DNA of 64,000 nt from Viridibacterium sediminicola (GCF_039631295.1 NZ_JBDIVE010000013.1:13149-77148), one strand, 5' to 3'; positions 24,943 through 34,312 are shown, numbered from the stretch's first letter. Notes: generated from the sequence alone by a model not told the origin. Translations and numbers: made by a program.

Positions 24943-27816
24943 TCACTGGCAGGCTTCGCACTCGGGGTTGTCGATCGAGCAGAACTTCGCAGCCTCTGAC
25001 GCGCCCTCGCCCGCCCCTGCCGCCAGCGCACCGCCGCTGACCGGCACAGCATTGAGCTCGCCGCCACGACCCGTAGACTTCTCGGCCGAGGTGGCACCCA
25101 TGGCGCGCAGATAGTAGGTGGTCTTGAGACCGCGCAGCCATGCGAGCTTGTAGGTCTCGTCGAGCTTGCGACCCGAAGCACCGGCCATGTAGATGTTGAG
25201 CGACTGCGCCTGATCGATCCACTTCGAGCGACGTGCGGCCGCTTCGATGATCCAGCGCGTGTCGATCTCGAATGCGGTTGCATAGAGGCGACGCAGCTCT
25301 TCGGGAACACGGTCGATCTTGGCCAGCGAACCATCGAAGTACTTGAGGTCGGCGACCATGACTTCGTCCCACAGACCCAGCTTCTTCAGGTCTCGCACCA
25401 GGCTCTCGTTAGCCACCGTGAACTCGCCGGAGAGATTGGATTTGACGAACAGATTCTGGAAGGTCGGTTCGATGCAGGCATCCACCCCAACGATGTTGGA
25501 GATGGTCGCCGTCGGTGCGATCGCCACGCAGTTGGAATTGCGCATGCCAACCTGGGCGATACGGCTGCGCAACGCCTCCCAGTCCAGCGTCGTGCTGCGG
25601 TCGACTTCGAGGTAGCCGCCACGCTCCTGCTCCAGCAGGCTCAGCGTGTCGAGCGGCAGGATGCCGCGATCCCACAACGAGCCCTTGAACGAGGAGTAGC
25701 GACCGCGCTCTTCGGCCAGATCGGTCGATGCCCAGTAAGCGTAGTAGCACACCGCTTCCATCGAGCGGTCGGCGAACTCCACCGCAGCCTCCGAAGCGTA
25801 GGGAATGCGCTGTGCGTGCAGGCAATCCTGGAAGCCCATGATGCCCATGCCGACCGGACGATGCTTGTAGTTGGAGTTACGCGCCTTGCCAACCGCATAG
25901 AAGTTGATGTCGACCACGTTGTCGAGCATGCGCATGCCGATGCGGATGGTGCGCTGCAGCTTGTCGTGATCGAGCACCTTGCCGCCCTGGCCGTCATCCT
26001 TGAGGTGGGCCAGCAGGTTCACCGAACCGAGGTTGCAGACGGCGATCTCGGTGTCCGAGGTGTTGAGCGTGATCTCGGTGCACAGATTGGAGCTGTGCAC
26101 CACGCCGACGTGCTGCTGCGGCGAGCGGATGTTGCAAGGATCCTTGAAGGTGATCCAGGGGTGGCCCGTTTCGAACAGCATCGACAGCATCTTGCGCCAC
26201 AGCTGCAGTGCCGGCATGCGGCGGAACAGCTTGATCTCGCCACGGTCGGCCTTGCGCTCGTACTCGACGTAGGCCGATTCAAAGGCCTTGCCGAACTTGT
26301 CGTGCAGATCCGGCACGTCGGAGGGCGAGAACAGAGTCCACTCACCGGCTTCCATCACCCGCTTCATGAACAGATCGGGAATCCAGTTGGCGGTGTTCAT
26401 GTCGTGCGTGCGGCGACGCTCGTCACCGGTGTTCTTGCGCAGCTCGAGGAACTCCTCGATGTCCAGGTGCCAGCTCTCCAGATAGGCGCACACCGCGCCC
26501 TTGCGCTTGCCACCCTGATTGACGGCGACCGCCGTGTCATTGACCACCTTGAGGAAGGGAATCACGCCCTGGCTCTTGCCATTGGTGCCCTTGATGCGTG
26601 CGCCCAGCGAACGCACCGGCGTCCAGTCATTGCCGAGGCCGCCGGCAAACTTCTGCAGCATGGCGTTATCCTTGATCGCGCCATAGATGTCGTCGAGGCT
26701 GTCTTCCACCGTGGTGAGATAGCACGAGGACAGTTGCGAATGCAGGGTGCCGGCATTGAACAGGGTCGGCGTCGAGCTCATGAAGTCGAACTTCGAGAGC
26801 ACGTTGTAGAACTCGATGGCGCGCGTTTCGCGGTCAATCTCGCCCAGCGCCAGACCCATTGCGACGCGCATGAAGAAGATTTGCGGCAGCTCGATGCGGC
26901 GCTCTTCGATGTGCAGGAAGTAGCGGTCGTAGAGCGTTTGCAGGCCGAGGTAACCGAACTGCAGATCGCGCGAAGCATCCAGCGCAGCGGCCAGGCGCGG
27001 CAGATCGTATTCGCCCAGGCGACGATCAAGCAGCTCAGCCTGGATGCCCAGCTTGATGTAGCGCGGGAAGTACTCGGCGTAACGCGCCTGCATGGCGTCC
27101 TGCAGGACTTCCTCACCCAGCACTTCAAGGCGGATTTCATGCTGTTGCAGACGGGCCGTGACGTAGTTGTAGTCCGGGTCCTTTTCAATCTGCGTGCGTG
27201 CAGCCAGCACCAGCGCCTTGCGCACTTCTTCGCCCGGCACGCCATCGTAGAGATTGCGCAGCGCGGCATCGAGAATGGTCTCGGCGCTGACGTGATCACC
27301 CAGACCGACGCAGGCCGACTCCACCAACTGACGCAGGGCAAGCAGATCAAGCGGACGGCGCTCGCCGTTTTCGACAACATGCAGCACCGGTTCGGCCGCC
27401 ACAGTCTCGGCAGCCGAGGCCGCACGTTCGGCGGAGCGCTTCTCGCGATACAGCACGTAAGCACGCGCCACGTCGTGCTCGCCGGCACGCATCAGCGACA
27501 GCTCGACCTGATCCTGGATGTCTTCAATATGGAAGGTGCCGCCGTTCGGCTGACGGCGCACCAGGGTGCGCACCACCGCGTCGGTGAGCTGGGCGACCAC
27601 GTCGCGCACGCGGGCCGACACGGCGCCGTGCGAACCTTCAACCGCGAGAAAAGCCTTGGTCAGGGCAACTGCAATCTTGGCCGGCTCGAAATGCACGACA
27701 GCGCCATTGCGGCGGATGATCTTGTAATCGCTGTATTCGGACTGGCTGGTCGTGGCAGGAACAACGCCAGTCTGCGCGACAAATGACTGCTGTTGCGCTT
27801 CGGTCGCAAGCTGCAT
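24943..27816 (-). CDS. nrdA: class Ia ribonucleotide reductase alpha subunit with two ATP cones
   Basis: A 957-residue NrdA, much longer than E. coli NrdA (761) because of a duplicated N-terminal regulatory region. ATP cone 1 is about residues 30-125 (YKIIRRNGAVVHFEPAKIAVALTKA pattern). A second cone-like unit follows at about 145-235 (VENGERRPLDLLALRQLVESA). The catalytic barrel holds STPTLFNAGT, the substrate-binding NLC and the E-containing GMGIMGFQD region, and the protein ends in the redox pair CEAC. Such two-cone enzymes, known from Pseudomonas, are inhibited by dATP. ATG 27816 is preceded by GGGAGAG. Confidence 0.95.
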   Translation of the reverse strand: MQLATEAQQQSFVAQTGVVPATTSQSEYSDYKIIRRNGAVVHFEPAKIAVALTKAFLAVEGSHGAVSARVRDVVAQLTDAVVRTLVRRQPNGGTFHIEDIQDQVELSLMRAGEHDVARAYVLYREKRSAERAASAAETVAAEPVLHVVENGERRPLDLLALRQLVESACVGLGDHVSAETILDAALRNLYDGVPGEEVRKALVLAARTQIEKDPDYNYVTARLQQHEIRLEVLGEEVLQDAMQARYAEYFPRYIKLGIQAELLDRRLGEYDLPRLAAALDASRDLQFGYLGLQTLYDRYFLHIEERRIELPQIFFMRVAMGLALGEIDRETRAIEFYNVLSKFDFMSSTPTLFNAGTLHSQLSSCYLTTVEDSLDDIYGAIKDNAMLQKFAGGLGNDWTPVRSLGARIKGTNGKSQGVIPFLKVVNDTAVAVNQGGKRKGAVCAYLESWHLDIEEFLELRKNTGDERRRTHDMNTANWIPDLFMKRVMEAGEWTLFSPSDVPDLHDKFGKAFESAYVEYERKADRGEIKLFRRMPALQLWRKMLSMLFETGHPWITFKDPCNIRSPQQHVGVVHSSNLCTEITLNTSDTEIAVCNLGSVNLLAHLKDDGQGGKVLDHDKLQRTIRIGMRMLDNVVDINFYAVGKARNSNYKHRPVGMGIMGFQDCLHAQRIPYASEAAVEFADRSMEAVCYYAYWASTDLAEERGRYSSFKGSLWDRGILPLDTLSLLEQERGGYLEVDRSTTLDWEALRSRIAQVGMRNSNCVAIAPTATISNIVGVDACIEPTFQNLFVKSNLSGEFTVANESLVRDLKKLGLWDEVMVADLKYFDGSLAKIDRVPEELRRLYATAFEIDTRWIIEAAARRSKWIDQAQSLNIYMAGASGRKLDETYKLAWLRGLKTTYYLRAMGATSAEKSTGRGGELNAVPVSGGALAAGAGEGASEAAKFCSIDNPECEACQ

Positions 27817-27898
27817 GGATTTCTCTCCCTGTGGTTCCTGATCGCCCCTCGCCGGTATTTCCGGCGCTTGTGTCAATCAGGCGTTTTACGATGCAAAG

Positions 27899-27945
27899 CT
27901 ACTAGATGTAGTAGCAATGTGACTCTGTGCGACTAATTCTAGTGG
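27899..27945 (-). promoter_or_regulatory. candidate tandem NrdR boxes upstream of nrdA
   Basis: Two copies of ACTA-N4-TAGT occur at 27901-27912 (within the larger near-palindrome CTACTAGATGTAGTAG) and 27932-27943. Their centres are 31 bp apart, the spacing typical of paired boxes bound by the ribonucleotide reductase repressor NrdR. They lie 85-127 bases upstream of the nrdA ATG. No other promoter-distal gene would explain them. Confidence 0.7.
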
Positions 27946-28145
27946 GGAGCTTCGGAACTGACAAGCAGGATTTTTGATTCTCTGGCGTCACGCCGCTGCC
28001 GTTCGTCGGGGCATTCGCGCAGGCGCCAGCAAGGACGCGGGCGAGCGGAAAACGCTTGTTTCGTCAAGACGTACTGAGGAACTGAACGGTATCAGGCTGG
28101 CGCACCAAGGAGCCGCGCGAAGCTCGCCTCAAGCTACTCGCGGAT

Positions 28146-28703
28146 TCAAGTCGTGGCGCGGAGGGAGGCCAGCAAGGCGCGCAGGCGCGGCCACTCGAAA
28201 CACGGGCCGGGATCGGTCTTGCGGCCGGGCGCGATGTCGCTGTGGCCACAGATCTGGGCGGCGGGGAACTCGCGCAGCAACTCCGCCAGCAAGCGCGCCA
28301 GGCGCTCGTATTGTTCGACGCGAAAGGCCAGCGTGTCGCAACCTTCCAGCTCGATTCCGAGCGAGAAGTCATTGCAGCGCTCGCGCCCTTGCCAATTCGA
28401 CACGCCGGCATGCCAGGCGCGCAACTGGATCGGCACGAACTGGATCAGACTGCCGTCGCGACGGATGAAAAAATGCGCCGACACACGCAGCTGATGGATG
28501 CCTGCGTAATACGGATGGGCAGCCGGATCGAGGCGATTGGTGAACAGCTCGACCACGCCCGGACCGCCGAACTGATCGGGCGGCAGACTGATGGCGTGAA
28601 TCACCAGCAGATCAACGCCGGCCGCAGCCGGGCGCTCATCACAATTGGGCGAAGCGATCTGCGTGGCGGCGCGATGCCAGCCGGCGGCGTCGAACACACT
28701 CAT
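28146..28703 (-). CDS. ampD: 1,6-anhydro-N-acetylmuramyl-L-alanine amidase AmpD
   Basis: A 185-residue cytoplasmic zinc amidase that cuts the lactyl-amide bond of anhydromuropeptides during cell-wall recycling. The zinc ligands are His36, His154 and Asp164, matching E. coli AmpD numbering almost exactly, and the Lys162 of GRKTDPGP is present. Other motifs are GVVELFTNRLD and VSAHFFIRRDGSL. Its ATG overlaps the stop of nnrD by four bases (ATGA), so both are on one transcript. AmpD products and loss normally influence beta-lactamase induction; no ampR/ampC is seen in this window. Confidence 0.95.
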   Translation of the reverse strand: MSVFDAAGWHRAATQIASPNCDERPAAAGVDLLVIHAISLPPDQFGGPGVVELFTNRLDPAAHPYYAGIHQLRVSAHFFIRRDGSLIQFVPIQLRAWHAGVSNWQGRERCNDFSLGIELEGCDTLAFRVEQYERLARLLAELLREFPAAQICGHSDIAPGRKTDPGPCFEWPRLRALLASLRATT

Positions 28704-30193
28704 CCGCGCCCCCCGCTGCGCTCGCTGACCCAGGCATTGAGCAGGCGGCGCGCAGCAGGTGCCAGCTCGCCGGCCGTCATGCCGATCGGGCCAATGCCTG
28801 CCTCGAGCAGCGCGTCGGCCGCCGCGCCATGTAGATAAACCGCGCAGGGCAAAGCCAGTTCGGCCTCCCAGCCTTGCGCCAGCAGTGCGAGCACGATGCC
28901 GGTCAGCACATCGCCACTGCCCGCCGTGGCCAGACCCGCATTGCCGGTGACATTGATGAATAGACGCCCGTCAGCCAGGCAGACGATGCTGCCCGCGCCC
29001 TTGAGCACCACATGCGCGCGATAGCGACGCGACAGTTCGCGACACGCGGCCAGCCGGTCAGCCTGCACTTCGGAGGGTGCGCACTGCAGCAGACGCGCCG
29101 CCTCCGCCGGGTGCGGGGTGAGGACGCTTGGCGCATCGCGCTGCGTCAGGCGTGGCTGCAGATTGGAACTGGCCGCGATGAGATTGAGCGCATCGGCATC
29201 GAGCACCAGCGGGCCGGTGAAACCCAGTGCGCGCTTCATCTGCAGCACCGCCGCTTCGGACTGTCCGAGGCCGGGGCCGATGGCCAGTGCGCTGCAGATC
29301 AGATGCAGGTCGCCCGGCGGGCGCAGCATCAATTCGGGCTGGACGATATCGAGCATCGGCGCCAGCGGATCGAGCAGGCCGACATAGACGCGCCCCGCGC
29401 CAAGCAGCAAGGCACTGCGCGCGCTCAACAAGGCCGCGCCGACCATGCCAACCGCGCCACCGATGACGCCAGCCTGGCCGAAGGTACCTTTGTGCGAATT
29501 GCTGGCGCGCGGCTTGAGGCGCGGCGCGAAACTGGCCAGCGTGAGCACCTGGGCGCCGCTATCGGCCACGCTCAGATCAAGTGTGTTGAGCATCAGCTCG
29601 CCACACAGTTCGCTGCCATCATGCGTGAGCAGGCCTGGTTTCCAGGCGATGAAGCTGACCGTATGGCTGGCCCGTACCGCAACGCCCGGCGCACGGCCGG
29701 TGTCGGCATCCAGCCCGGAGGGCAGATCGAGCGAGAGCACCGGCGAGTTGAGCTGGTTGAGGCGGGCGATCCACTCGGCATAGCGCCCCTCGGGCGCACG
29801 CTTCAGACCAATGCCGAAAATCGCATCAACCACCAGCGCCCAGTTGCTGCCGAGAAAATCCGGCACCACCTGGCCGCCCGCCTGCTGCCAGGCAAGGCGC
29901 GCGGCGCGTGCATCGGCAGGCATCTGCTCGGCCTCGACCGTGCACACCACCACCACCTCGCGGCCGGCTTCACGTAATAGGCGGGCAACGACAAAACCAT
30001 CGCCGCCGTTGTTGCCGGGGCCGGCAAGAATCAGCACGCAGCCACTGCGCCCCTCAAGGATGCGCAAAGCCACCTCGCTGGCCGCCTGCCCCGCGCGCTC
30101 CATCAAGGGCACACCAGCCGCCAGGTACTGGCGCTCGATGCTGCGGATTTCGGCGCTGGTGAGGATGGGGCCGGCTGCGGGATTCAGATGCAT
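28700..30193 (-). CDS. nnr: bifunctional NAD(P)H-hydrate epimerase / ADP-dependent dehydratase
   Basis: A 497-residue fusion. Residues 1 to about 210 are the YjeF_N epimerase, which interconverts R- and S-NAD(P)HX (VLILAGPGNNGGDGFVVARLL). Residues about 220-490 are the ribokinase-like dehydratase that restores NAD(P)H at the expense of ADP (SHKGTFGQAGVIGGAVGMVGAA, and the catalytic NVTGNAGLATAGSGDVLTG). Both catalytic regions look intact. It repairs damaged nicotinamide cofactors in the cytoplasm. ampD follows in a 4-base overlap. It is divergent from the cobA-type gene. Confidence 0.94.
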   Translation of the reverse strand: MHLNPAAGPILTSAEIRSIERQYLAAGVPLMERAGQAASEVALRILEGRSGCVLILAGPGNNGGDGFVVARLLREAGREVVVVCTVEAEQMPADARAARLAWQQAGGQVVPDFLGSNWALVVDAIFGIGLKRAPEGRYAEWIARLNQLNSPVLSLDLPSGLDADTGRAPGVAVRASHTVSFIAWKPGLLTHDGSELCGELMLNTLDLSVADSGAQVLTLASFAPRLKPRASNSHKGTFGQAGVIGGAVGMVGAALLSARSALLLGAGRVYVGLLDPLAPMLDIVQPELMLRPPGDLHLICSALAIGPGLGQSEAAVLQMKRALGFTGPLVLDADALNLIAASSNLQPRLTQRDAPSVLTPHPAEAARLLQCAPSEVQADRLAACRELSRRYRAHVVLKGAGSIVCLADGRLFINVTGNAGLATAGSGDVLTGIVLALLAQGWEAELALPCAVYLHGAAADALLEAGIGPIGMTAGELAPAARRLLNAWVSERSGGRG

Positions 30194-30362
30194 GAGACCT
30201 TCTTTTCAACGTTCACAAATTGCTCGCGCAGCGGGCACAGCACCCGGTCTTGCACCGAGCCCCGAATATAGCAAGCGCAGCCACAGGCGTGAATCAGATT
30301 GCGCGCAGCGACGCACGCAGCAGCAAGCCGTTACAATCGCGGCACCAACGGAACCTGATCCC

Positions 30363-31121
30363 ATGACCGAATCCCATCCTCGCAAAGGCAGTGTCGCCCT
30401 GGTCGGCGGCGGCCCCGGCGACCCCGACCTGCTCACCGTCAAAGCCGTCAGACTGCTGGCCGCGGCGGACGCCATCGTGCACGACCATCTGGTCAGCGAC
30501 GAAGTACTGGGCCTCTGCCGCGCCGATGCCGAGCGCATCTACGTCGGCAAGCAATCAGGCAAGCATACGCTGCAACAGGAGGCGATCAACGCCTTGCTGA
30601 TCAAACTGGCGCAAGAAGGCAAGCAGGTGGTCCGCCTCAAGGGTGGCGACCCGTATATTTTCGGTCGTGGCGGTGAAGAGGCACAGGCGCTGTACGCCGC
30701 GGGCGTCGCCTTTGAAGTGGTGCCGGGCATCACCGCCGCCTGCGGTGCCGGCGCCTATGCGGGCATTCCGCTGACGCATCGCGACCACGCGCAATCGGTG
30801 GTCTTCGTCACCGGCCATCTGCGTGACGACAGCTGCGATCTGGACTGGCTGGCGCTGACCCGCCCGCAACAAACGGTGGTGATCTACATGGGCGTGCTGG
30901 CCCTGCCCGACATCAGCCGCCAGCTGATCGCCCACGGCATGCCGCCGGACACCCCGGCCGCCTGCATCCGCCGCGCCACCCATGCCGATCAGCGCAGCGT
31001 GATCAGCACCATCGCAGAACTACCCGCCGCCGTCATCGCCGCCAGCCTGCGCCCGCCAGCCTTGCTGATCATCGGCAGCGTGGTCGCGCTGCGCGAGCAG
31101 CTCGACTGGTTCGAACACTGA
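30363..31121 (+). CDS. cobA: uroporphyrinogen-III C-methyltransferase
   Basis: A 252-residue SAM-dependent enzyme that makes precorrin-2 from uroporphyrinogen III for sirohaem or cobalamin. Diagnostic motifs are VALVGGGPGDPDLLTVKA near the N-terminus, VRLKGGDPYIFGRGGEE and VVPGITAACGAGAYAGIPLTHR. The stand-alone form, without the CysG dehydrogenase/chelatase half, implies those steps are encoded elsewhere. The ATG at 30363 is used; codons upstream lack similarity. No other sirohaem gene is nearby. Whether it serves sirohaem or B12 cannot be told here. Confidence 0.93.
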   Translation: MTESHPRKGSVALVGGGPGDPDLLTVKAVRLLAAADAIVHDHLVSDEVLGLCRADAERIYVGKQSGKHTLQQEAINALLIKLAQEGKQVVRLKGGDPYIFGRGGEEAQALYAAGVAFEVVPGITAACGAGAYAGIPLTHRDHAQSVVFVTGHLRDDSCDLDWLALTRPQQTVVIYMGVLALPDISRQLIAHGMPPDTPAACIRRATHADQRSVISTIAELPAAVIAASLRPPALLIIGSVVALREQLDWFEH

Positions 31122-31136
31122 GCCGCCCAACACCAC

Positions 31137-32093
31137 TCAGGCAAACGCCTGACGCAGCGCAGCGGCAATCTCGCGCTGAGCACGGGCCGCGTCGGGCAGG
31201 ATGCGATCCATGGTCAGGAAGCCGTGAATCATGCCGGCGTACTCGCTGTACTGCGTCGACACGCCGGCCGCTTGCAGCGCCTCGGCATAGGCACGTGCGT
31301 CATCGCTCAGCGGGTCGTGCTGCGCAGTGAGGATCAGCGCCGGCGGCGCAGCGCCCAGATCCGGCGCCAGCAAGGGCGATGCGCGCCAGTCATAGCGGTC
31401 AGACTCGGCCGGCAGGTAGTTGCGCTGGAACCACTCGATCGAGGCGCGATCAAGAAAATAGCCCTCGGCATAGCGCTCATGCGAGGCGCGCGTGCTGGTC
31501 TGGTCTGTCGTCGGATAGACCAGCAGCTGCAAACGCAGCGGCGCGACCTGGCCCGCCTGCACGCGCTCACGAGCGAGCAGACTTGCCACGGCAGCCAGAT
31601 TGCCGCCCGCCGAATCGCCGCCGATGGCGATGCGTTGGGCATCGAGCCCCAGCGCAGCGGCCTCGCGTTGCAGGTAAGCCAGGGCGTAGCAGGCATCATC
31701 CAGCGCGGCCGGAAACTGATTCTCGGGCGCCAGCCGATAGTCCAGCGCGAGCACCGCGCACGCCGCCTGCGCGCAGAACTGGCGACACAGCACGTCGTAG
31801 CCGGCCAGATCGCCCAGAGTCCAGCCGCCGCCATGCAGCCACAACAGCACCGGCAGCGGCGATGCAGCCTCCAACGGGGTGTAGAGGCGGGCCTGCAAAG
31901 CGCCGCCGGCGAACTCGCGGCGCGGCACACTCAAGCTGCGCGCTTCGGCAATCGGCGGCGCTTCGCCACGGTAGGCATAGAGCAGCTTGTGGAAATTGCG
32001 CCGCGCGAATTCAAGCGGCTGTTCCTGCAGACGCGGTGCTTCAACGCGCCCGAGCATGTCGAGCAACTGGCGGACTTCGGGGGGTAAGGACAT
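31137..32093 (-). CDS. alpha/beta hydrolase of the hormone-sensitive lipase family
   Basis: A 318-residue esterase/lipase-like protein without a signal peptide. The oxyanion-hole motif HGGGW is at 87-91, and the nucleophile Ser161 sits in GGDSAGG. The catalytic aspartate and histidine lie in LTAQHDPLSDDA and EYAGMIHGF. The family hydrolyses short- to medium-chain esters; the natural substrate is unknown. ATG 32093 is chosen, with a GTG at 32117 possible. It converges with cobA and diverges from the transglutaminase-like gene. Confidence 0.88.
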   Translation of the reverse strand: MSLPPEVRQLLDMLGRVEAPRLQEQPLEFARRNFHKLLYAYRGEAPPIAEARSLSVPRREFAGGALQARLYTPLEAASPLPVLLWLHGGGWTLGDLAGYDVLCRQFCAQAACAVLALDYRLAPENQFPAALDDACYALAYLQREAAALGLDAQRIAIGGDSAGGNLAAVASLLARERVQAGQVAPLRLQLLVYPTTDQTSTRASHERYAEGYFLDRASIEWFQRNYLPAESDRYDWRASPLLAPDLGAAPPALILTAQHDPLSDDARAYAEALQAAGVSTQYSEYAGMIHGFLTMDRILPDAARAQREIAAALRQAFA

Positions 32094-32161
32094 CGGCAGG
32101 TCGGCAGACAAAACCACATATTACAATCGCCGCTCCTCCGCCGACGCCCCAGAGCTGCAGC

Positions 32162-32761
32162 ATGAAGCCGGTCGCCCCGCTGAGCGCCTATCTGGCCAGC
32201 TCGGAACACATTGATGCCACGCATCCACTGATTGCCGCCCGTGCGCAAACCCTGGCGGCGGGCGCTGGCGACGAACGGGAGGTGGCGGCGCGCTGCTTTC
32301 ACTTCGTGCGTGACGAAATCCGCCATAGCTGGGACTTCCGCCAGGGGCCACTGACCTGCAGCGCCTCCGCCGTACTACGCCACGGCACCGGCTACTGCTA
32401 TGCCAAGAGCCACCTGCTGGCCGCCCTGCTGCGCGCCAACGGCATCGCCGCCGGCCTGTGCTACCAGCGTCTGTCGGTCAATGACAGCGGGCCGCCGTAC
32501 TGCCTGCACGGACTCAATGCCGTCTTGCTGCCGGAGCATGGCTGGTACCGCCTCGATGCGCGTGGCAACAAACCCGGCGTTGCGGCGCACTTCACGCCGC
32601 CACACGAAGCGCTGGCCTTCGCGCTGCGCGAGGCAGAGGAATGCGACTTCGCGGAGATCTGGCCTGAGCCTCTGCCTGTTGTCGTCGAAGCGCTCCTTAG
32701 CGCGGGCGACATCGAAACCCTGCACGCAGCACTACCGGACCAGCCGCCGCAAGGCCGCTGA
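32162..32761 (+). CDS. transglutaminase-like cysteine protease/peptidase family protein
   Basis: A 199-residue protein with the transglutaminase-like fold. A complete Cys-His-Asp triad is visible: Cys79 in GTGYCYAKSHLLAALLRANGI, His116 in YCLHGLNAVLL and Asp132 in YRLDARGNKPG. Bacterial members of this family are usually proteases or peptidases rather than cross-linking enzymes. There is no signal peptide, so it is probably cytoplasmic. It is divergent from the HSL hydrolase with about 70 bp between starts. The physiological substrate is unknown. Confidence 0.85.
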   Translation: MKPVAPLSAYLASSEHIDATHPLIAARAQTLAAGAGDEREVAARCFHFVRDEIRHSWDFRQGPLTCSASAVLRHGTGYCYAKSHLLAALLRANGIAAGLCYQRLSVNDSGPPYCLHGLNAVLLPEHGWYRLDARGNKPGVAAHFTPPHEALAFALREAEECDFAEIWPEPLPVVVEALLSAGDIETLHAALPDQPPQGR

Positions 32762-33309
32762 AGCCGCCCTTCCGCACGCCTCGCCGCCAGCGGCGGCACT
32801 GACGACGCAGCAGCCAGGCGCTTCGCATCGCCGATGCTTTACCGCAAAGCAACATTTTTGGAATACGTTTTCCTTAAATTTCAAAATCTTAGCCGGTGGC
32901 AAGCGGCGCGCCGAAGCTGCGTTTTCCAGAGGCGATTTCTGAGGTTTTGAGCAGCATCACAAAGTATGACAACAATGATGCACAAAATTCAATTGCCTGA
33001 CATTTGTCAACAAATTCGCACAATTACGTCACGAATAAGGCAGCAAGTTGTGTGACTCGTTGACAACATTGCTCACATGTCAGGCAAAATGCGCCCATAA
33101 GTTTTCCTGAATGACTTATTTCAAAAGCGAATGGCGCGGATGCAAAGCAGTCCTCAGGGCCTGCGGCCGATCTATCCAGGCGCGATCAGGGAAGCTGAAA
33201 ACCGTGTCGCCAGTTGCAGCGCACAACATCTGAAATGAGCAACTGGCGGCTATTCAGAACCTGTTTCCGGGAGACATCCCGTCTCCACTACTTCAACCGA
33301 GGAGGATGC
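32762..33309. other. 548-bp regulatory gap upstream of dctP
   Basis: No gene is supported. From about 32850 to 33130 the sequence is AT-rich and contains a palindrome and a possible TTGACA element at 33060-33065; the matching -10 is weak (CAAAAT, spacing 19). The last 120 bases form the leader of dctP and end in GAGGAGGATGC before its ATG. It likely carries the promoter and operators of the TRAP transporter operon. Confidence 0.5.
33002..33015. promoter_or_regulatory. palindrome, candidate GntR/FadR-type operator for dctPQM
   Basis: The sequence ATTTGT-CA-ACAAAT has perfect 6-bp arms. Its core TTGT..ACAA resembles sites of FadR-subfamily GntR repressors. The only GntR-type gene nearby is at 36326-37072, convergent to the operon this site precedes. 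The link is an inference. Confidence 0.4.
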
Positions 33310-34296
33310 ATGAAGCCGAATTTCGTAAAAATGCTGGGGGTCGTTGCAGCAGTGAGCTGTGCCGTGTTGTCGATGTCGGTACAAGCACGTGAATTCCGTT
33401 CTGCCGATGTCCACGCCAAGGACTTCCCGACCAACCAGGCCGTGGCCTTCATGGGTCAGCAACTCTCGCAAGAGACCGGCGGCAAGGACAAGATCAAGGT
33501 CTTCGGCGACAGCATGCTCGGCTCGGAACAGGACACCGTCGAACAAGTGAAGATCGGCGCGCTGGACATGGTTCGCGTGAGCAGCGCCACCTTCCACGGC
33601 ATCGTGCCGGAATCGCTGATCCCCGCACTGCCCTTCCTGTTCCGCGACATCAATCACTTCCGCAAGGCGATGTACGGCGCTGAAGGCGACAAGATCCTCG
33701 CTGCCTTCGACAAGGCCGGCTTCGTTGCCCTCGCCTTCTATGAGAGCGGTGCCCGCTCGGTCTACGCCAAGAAGCCGATCAAGACCGTCGCCGACATGAA
33801 GGGTCTGAAGATCCGCGTGCAGAACTCGGACCTGATGGTCAGCCTGGCCAGCGCACTGGGCGCCAGCCCGACGCCGATGCCGATGGCCGAGGTCTATACC
33901 GGCCTGAAGACCGGTCTGGTCGATGCCGCCGAGAACAACTACCCGTCCTACGACGAAGCCAAGCACTACGAATCGGCACCGGTCTACAGCGAAACCCTGC
34001 ACGTGATGATGCCGGAAGTGCTGGTCTTCTCGAAGAAGGTCTGGGACACGCTGAGCAAGCCCGAGCAGGACGCACTGCGCAAGGCCGCCAAAGCTTCGGT
34101 GCCCTACTACCAGAAGCTCTGGGAAGCCAAGGAAGTCGCTTCCAAGGCGGCTGTGATCAAGGGTGGCGCGAAGATCGTGTCGGCCGCCGAGATTGATCGC
34201 GCCGGCTTCGTGAAGGCCGAAAAGCCGGTGTGGGACAAGTTCGCCAACACCCCGGCTCTGAAGGCGCTGGTGCAGGAAATCGTCAACGTCAAGTAA
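33310..34296 (+). CDS. dctP: TRAP transporter substrate-binding protein DctP
   Basis: A 328-residue periplasmic binding protein with a signal peptide (1-26, ending VQA-RE). It starts 5 bases after GGAGGA. The TRAP signature region includes the arginine-containing GLKIRVQNSDLMVSLASALGA and PMPMAEVYTGLKTGLVDAAENNYPSY; the conserved arginine near residue 175 normally salt-bridges the ligand carboxylate. It feeds the DctQM sodium-driven permease. Ligands are typically dicarboxylates, sugar acids or keto acids; the exact one cannot be told, although a GntR neighbour is common for hexuronate uptake. Confidence 0.92.
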   Translation: MKPNFVKMLGVVAAVSCAVLSMSVQAREFRSADVHAKDFPTNQAVAFMGQQLSQETGGKDKIKVFGDSMLGSEQDTVEQVKIGALDMVRVSSATFHGIVPESLIPALPFLFRDINHFRKAMYGAEGDKILAAFDKAGFVALAFYESGARSVYAKKPIKTVADMKGLKIRVQNSDLMVSLASALGASPTPMPMAEVYTGLKTGLVDAAENNYPSYDEAKHYESAPVYSETLHVMMPEVLVFSKKVWDTLSKPEQDALRKAAKASVPYYQKLWEAKEVASKAAVIKGGAKIVSAAEIDRAGFVKAEKPVWDKFANTPALKALVQEIVNVK

Positions 34297-34312
34297 TCCT
34301 TGATTGTCAGGA

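Noticed and set aside
24660..24999. Small open frames in the nrdA-nrdB gap
   Set aside because: No ribosome sites or recognisable composition; one overlaps the nrdA 3' end.
25816..27786. 656-codon open frame antisense to nrdA
   Set aside because: Shadow of the well-conserved nrdA gene; composition is biased and no start signals are seen.
32400..32942. 180-codon plus-strand open frame overlapping the transglutaminase-like gene
   Set aside because: Out of frame with the gene that has a complete Cys-His-Asp triad; arginine/serine-rich shadow.
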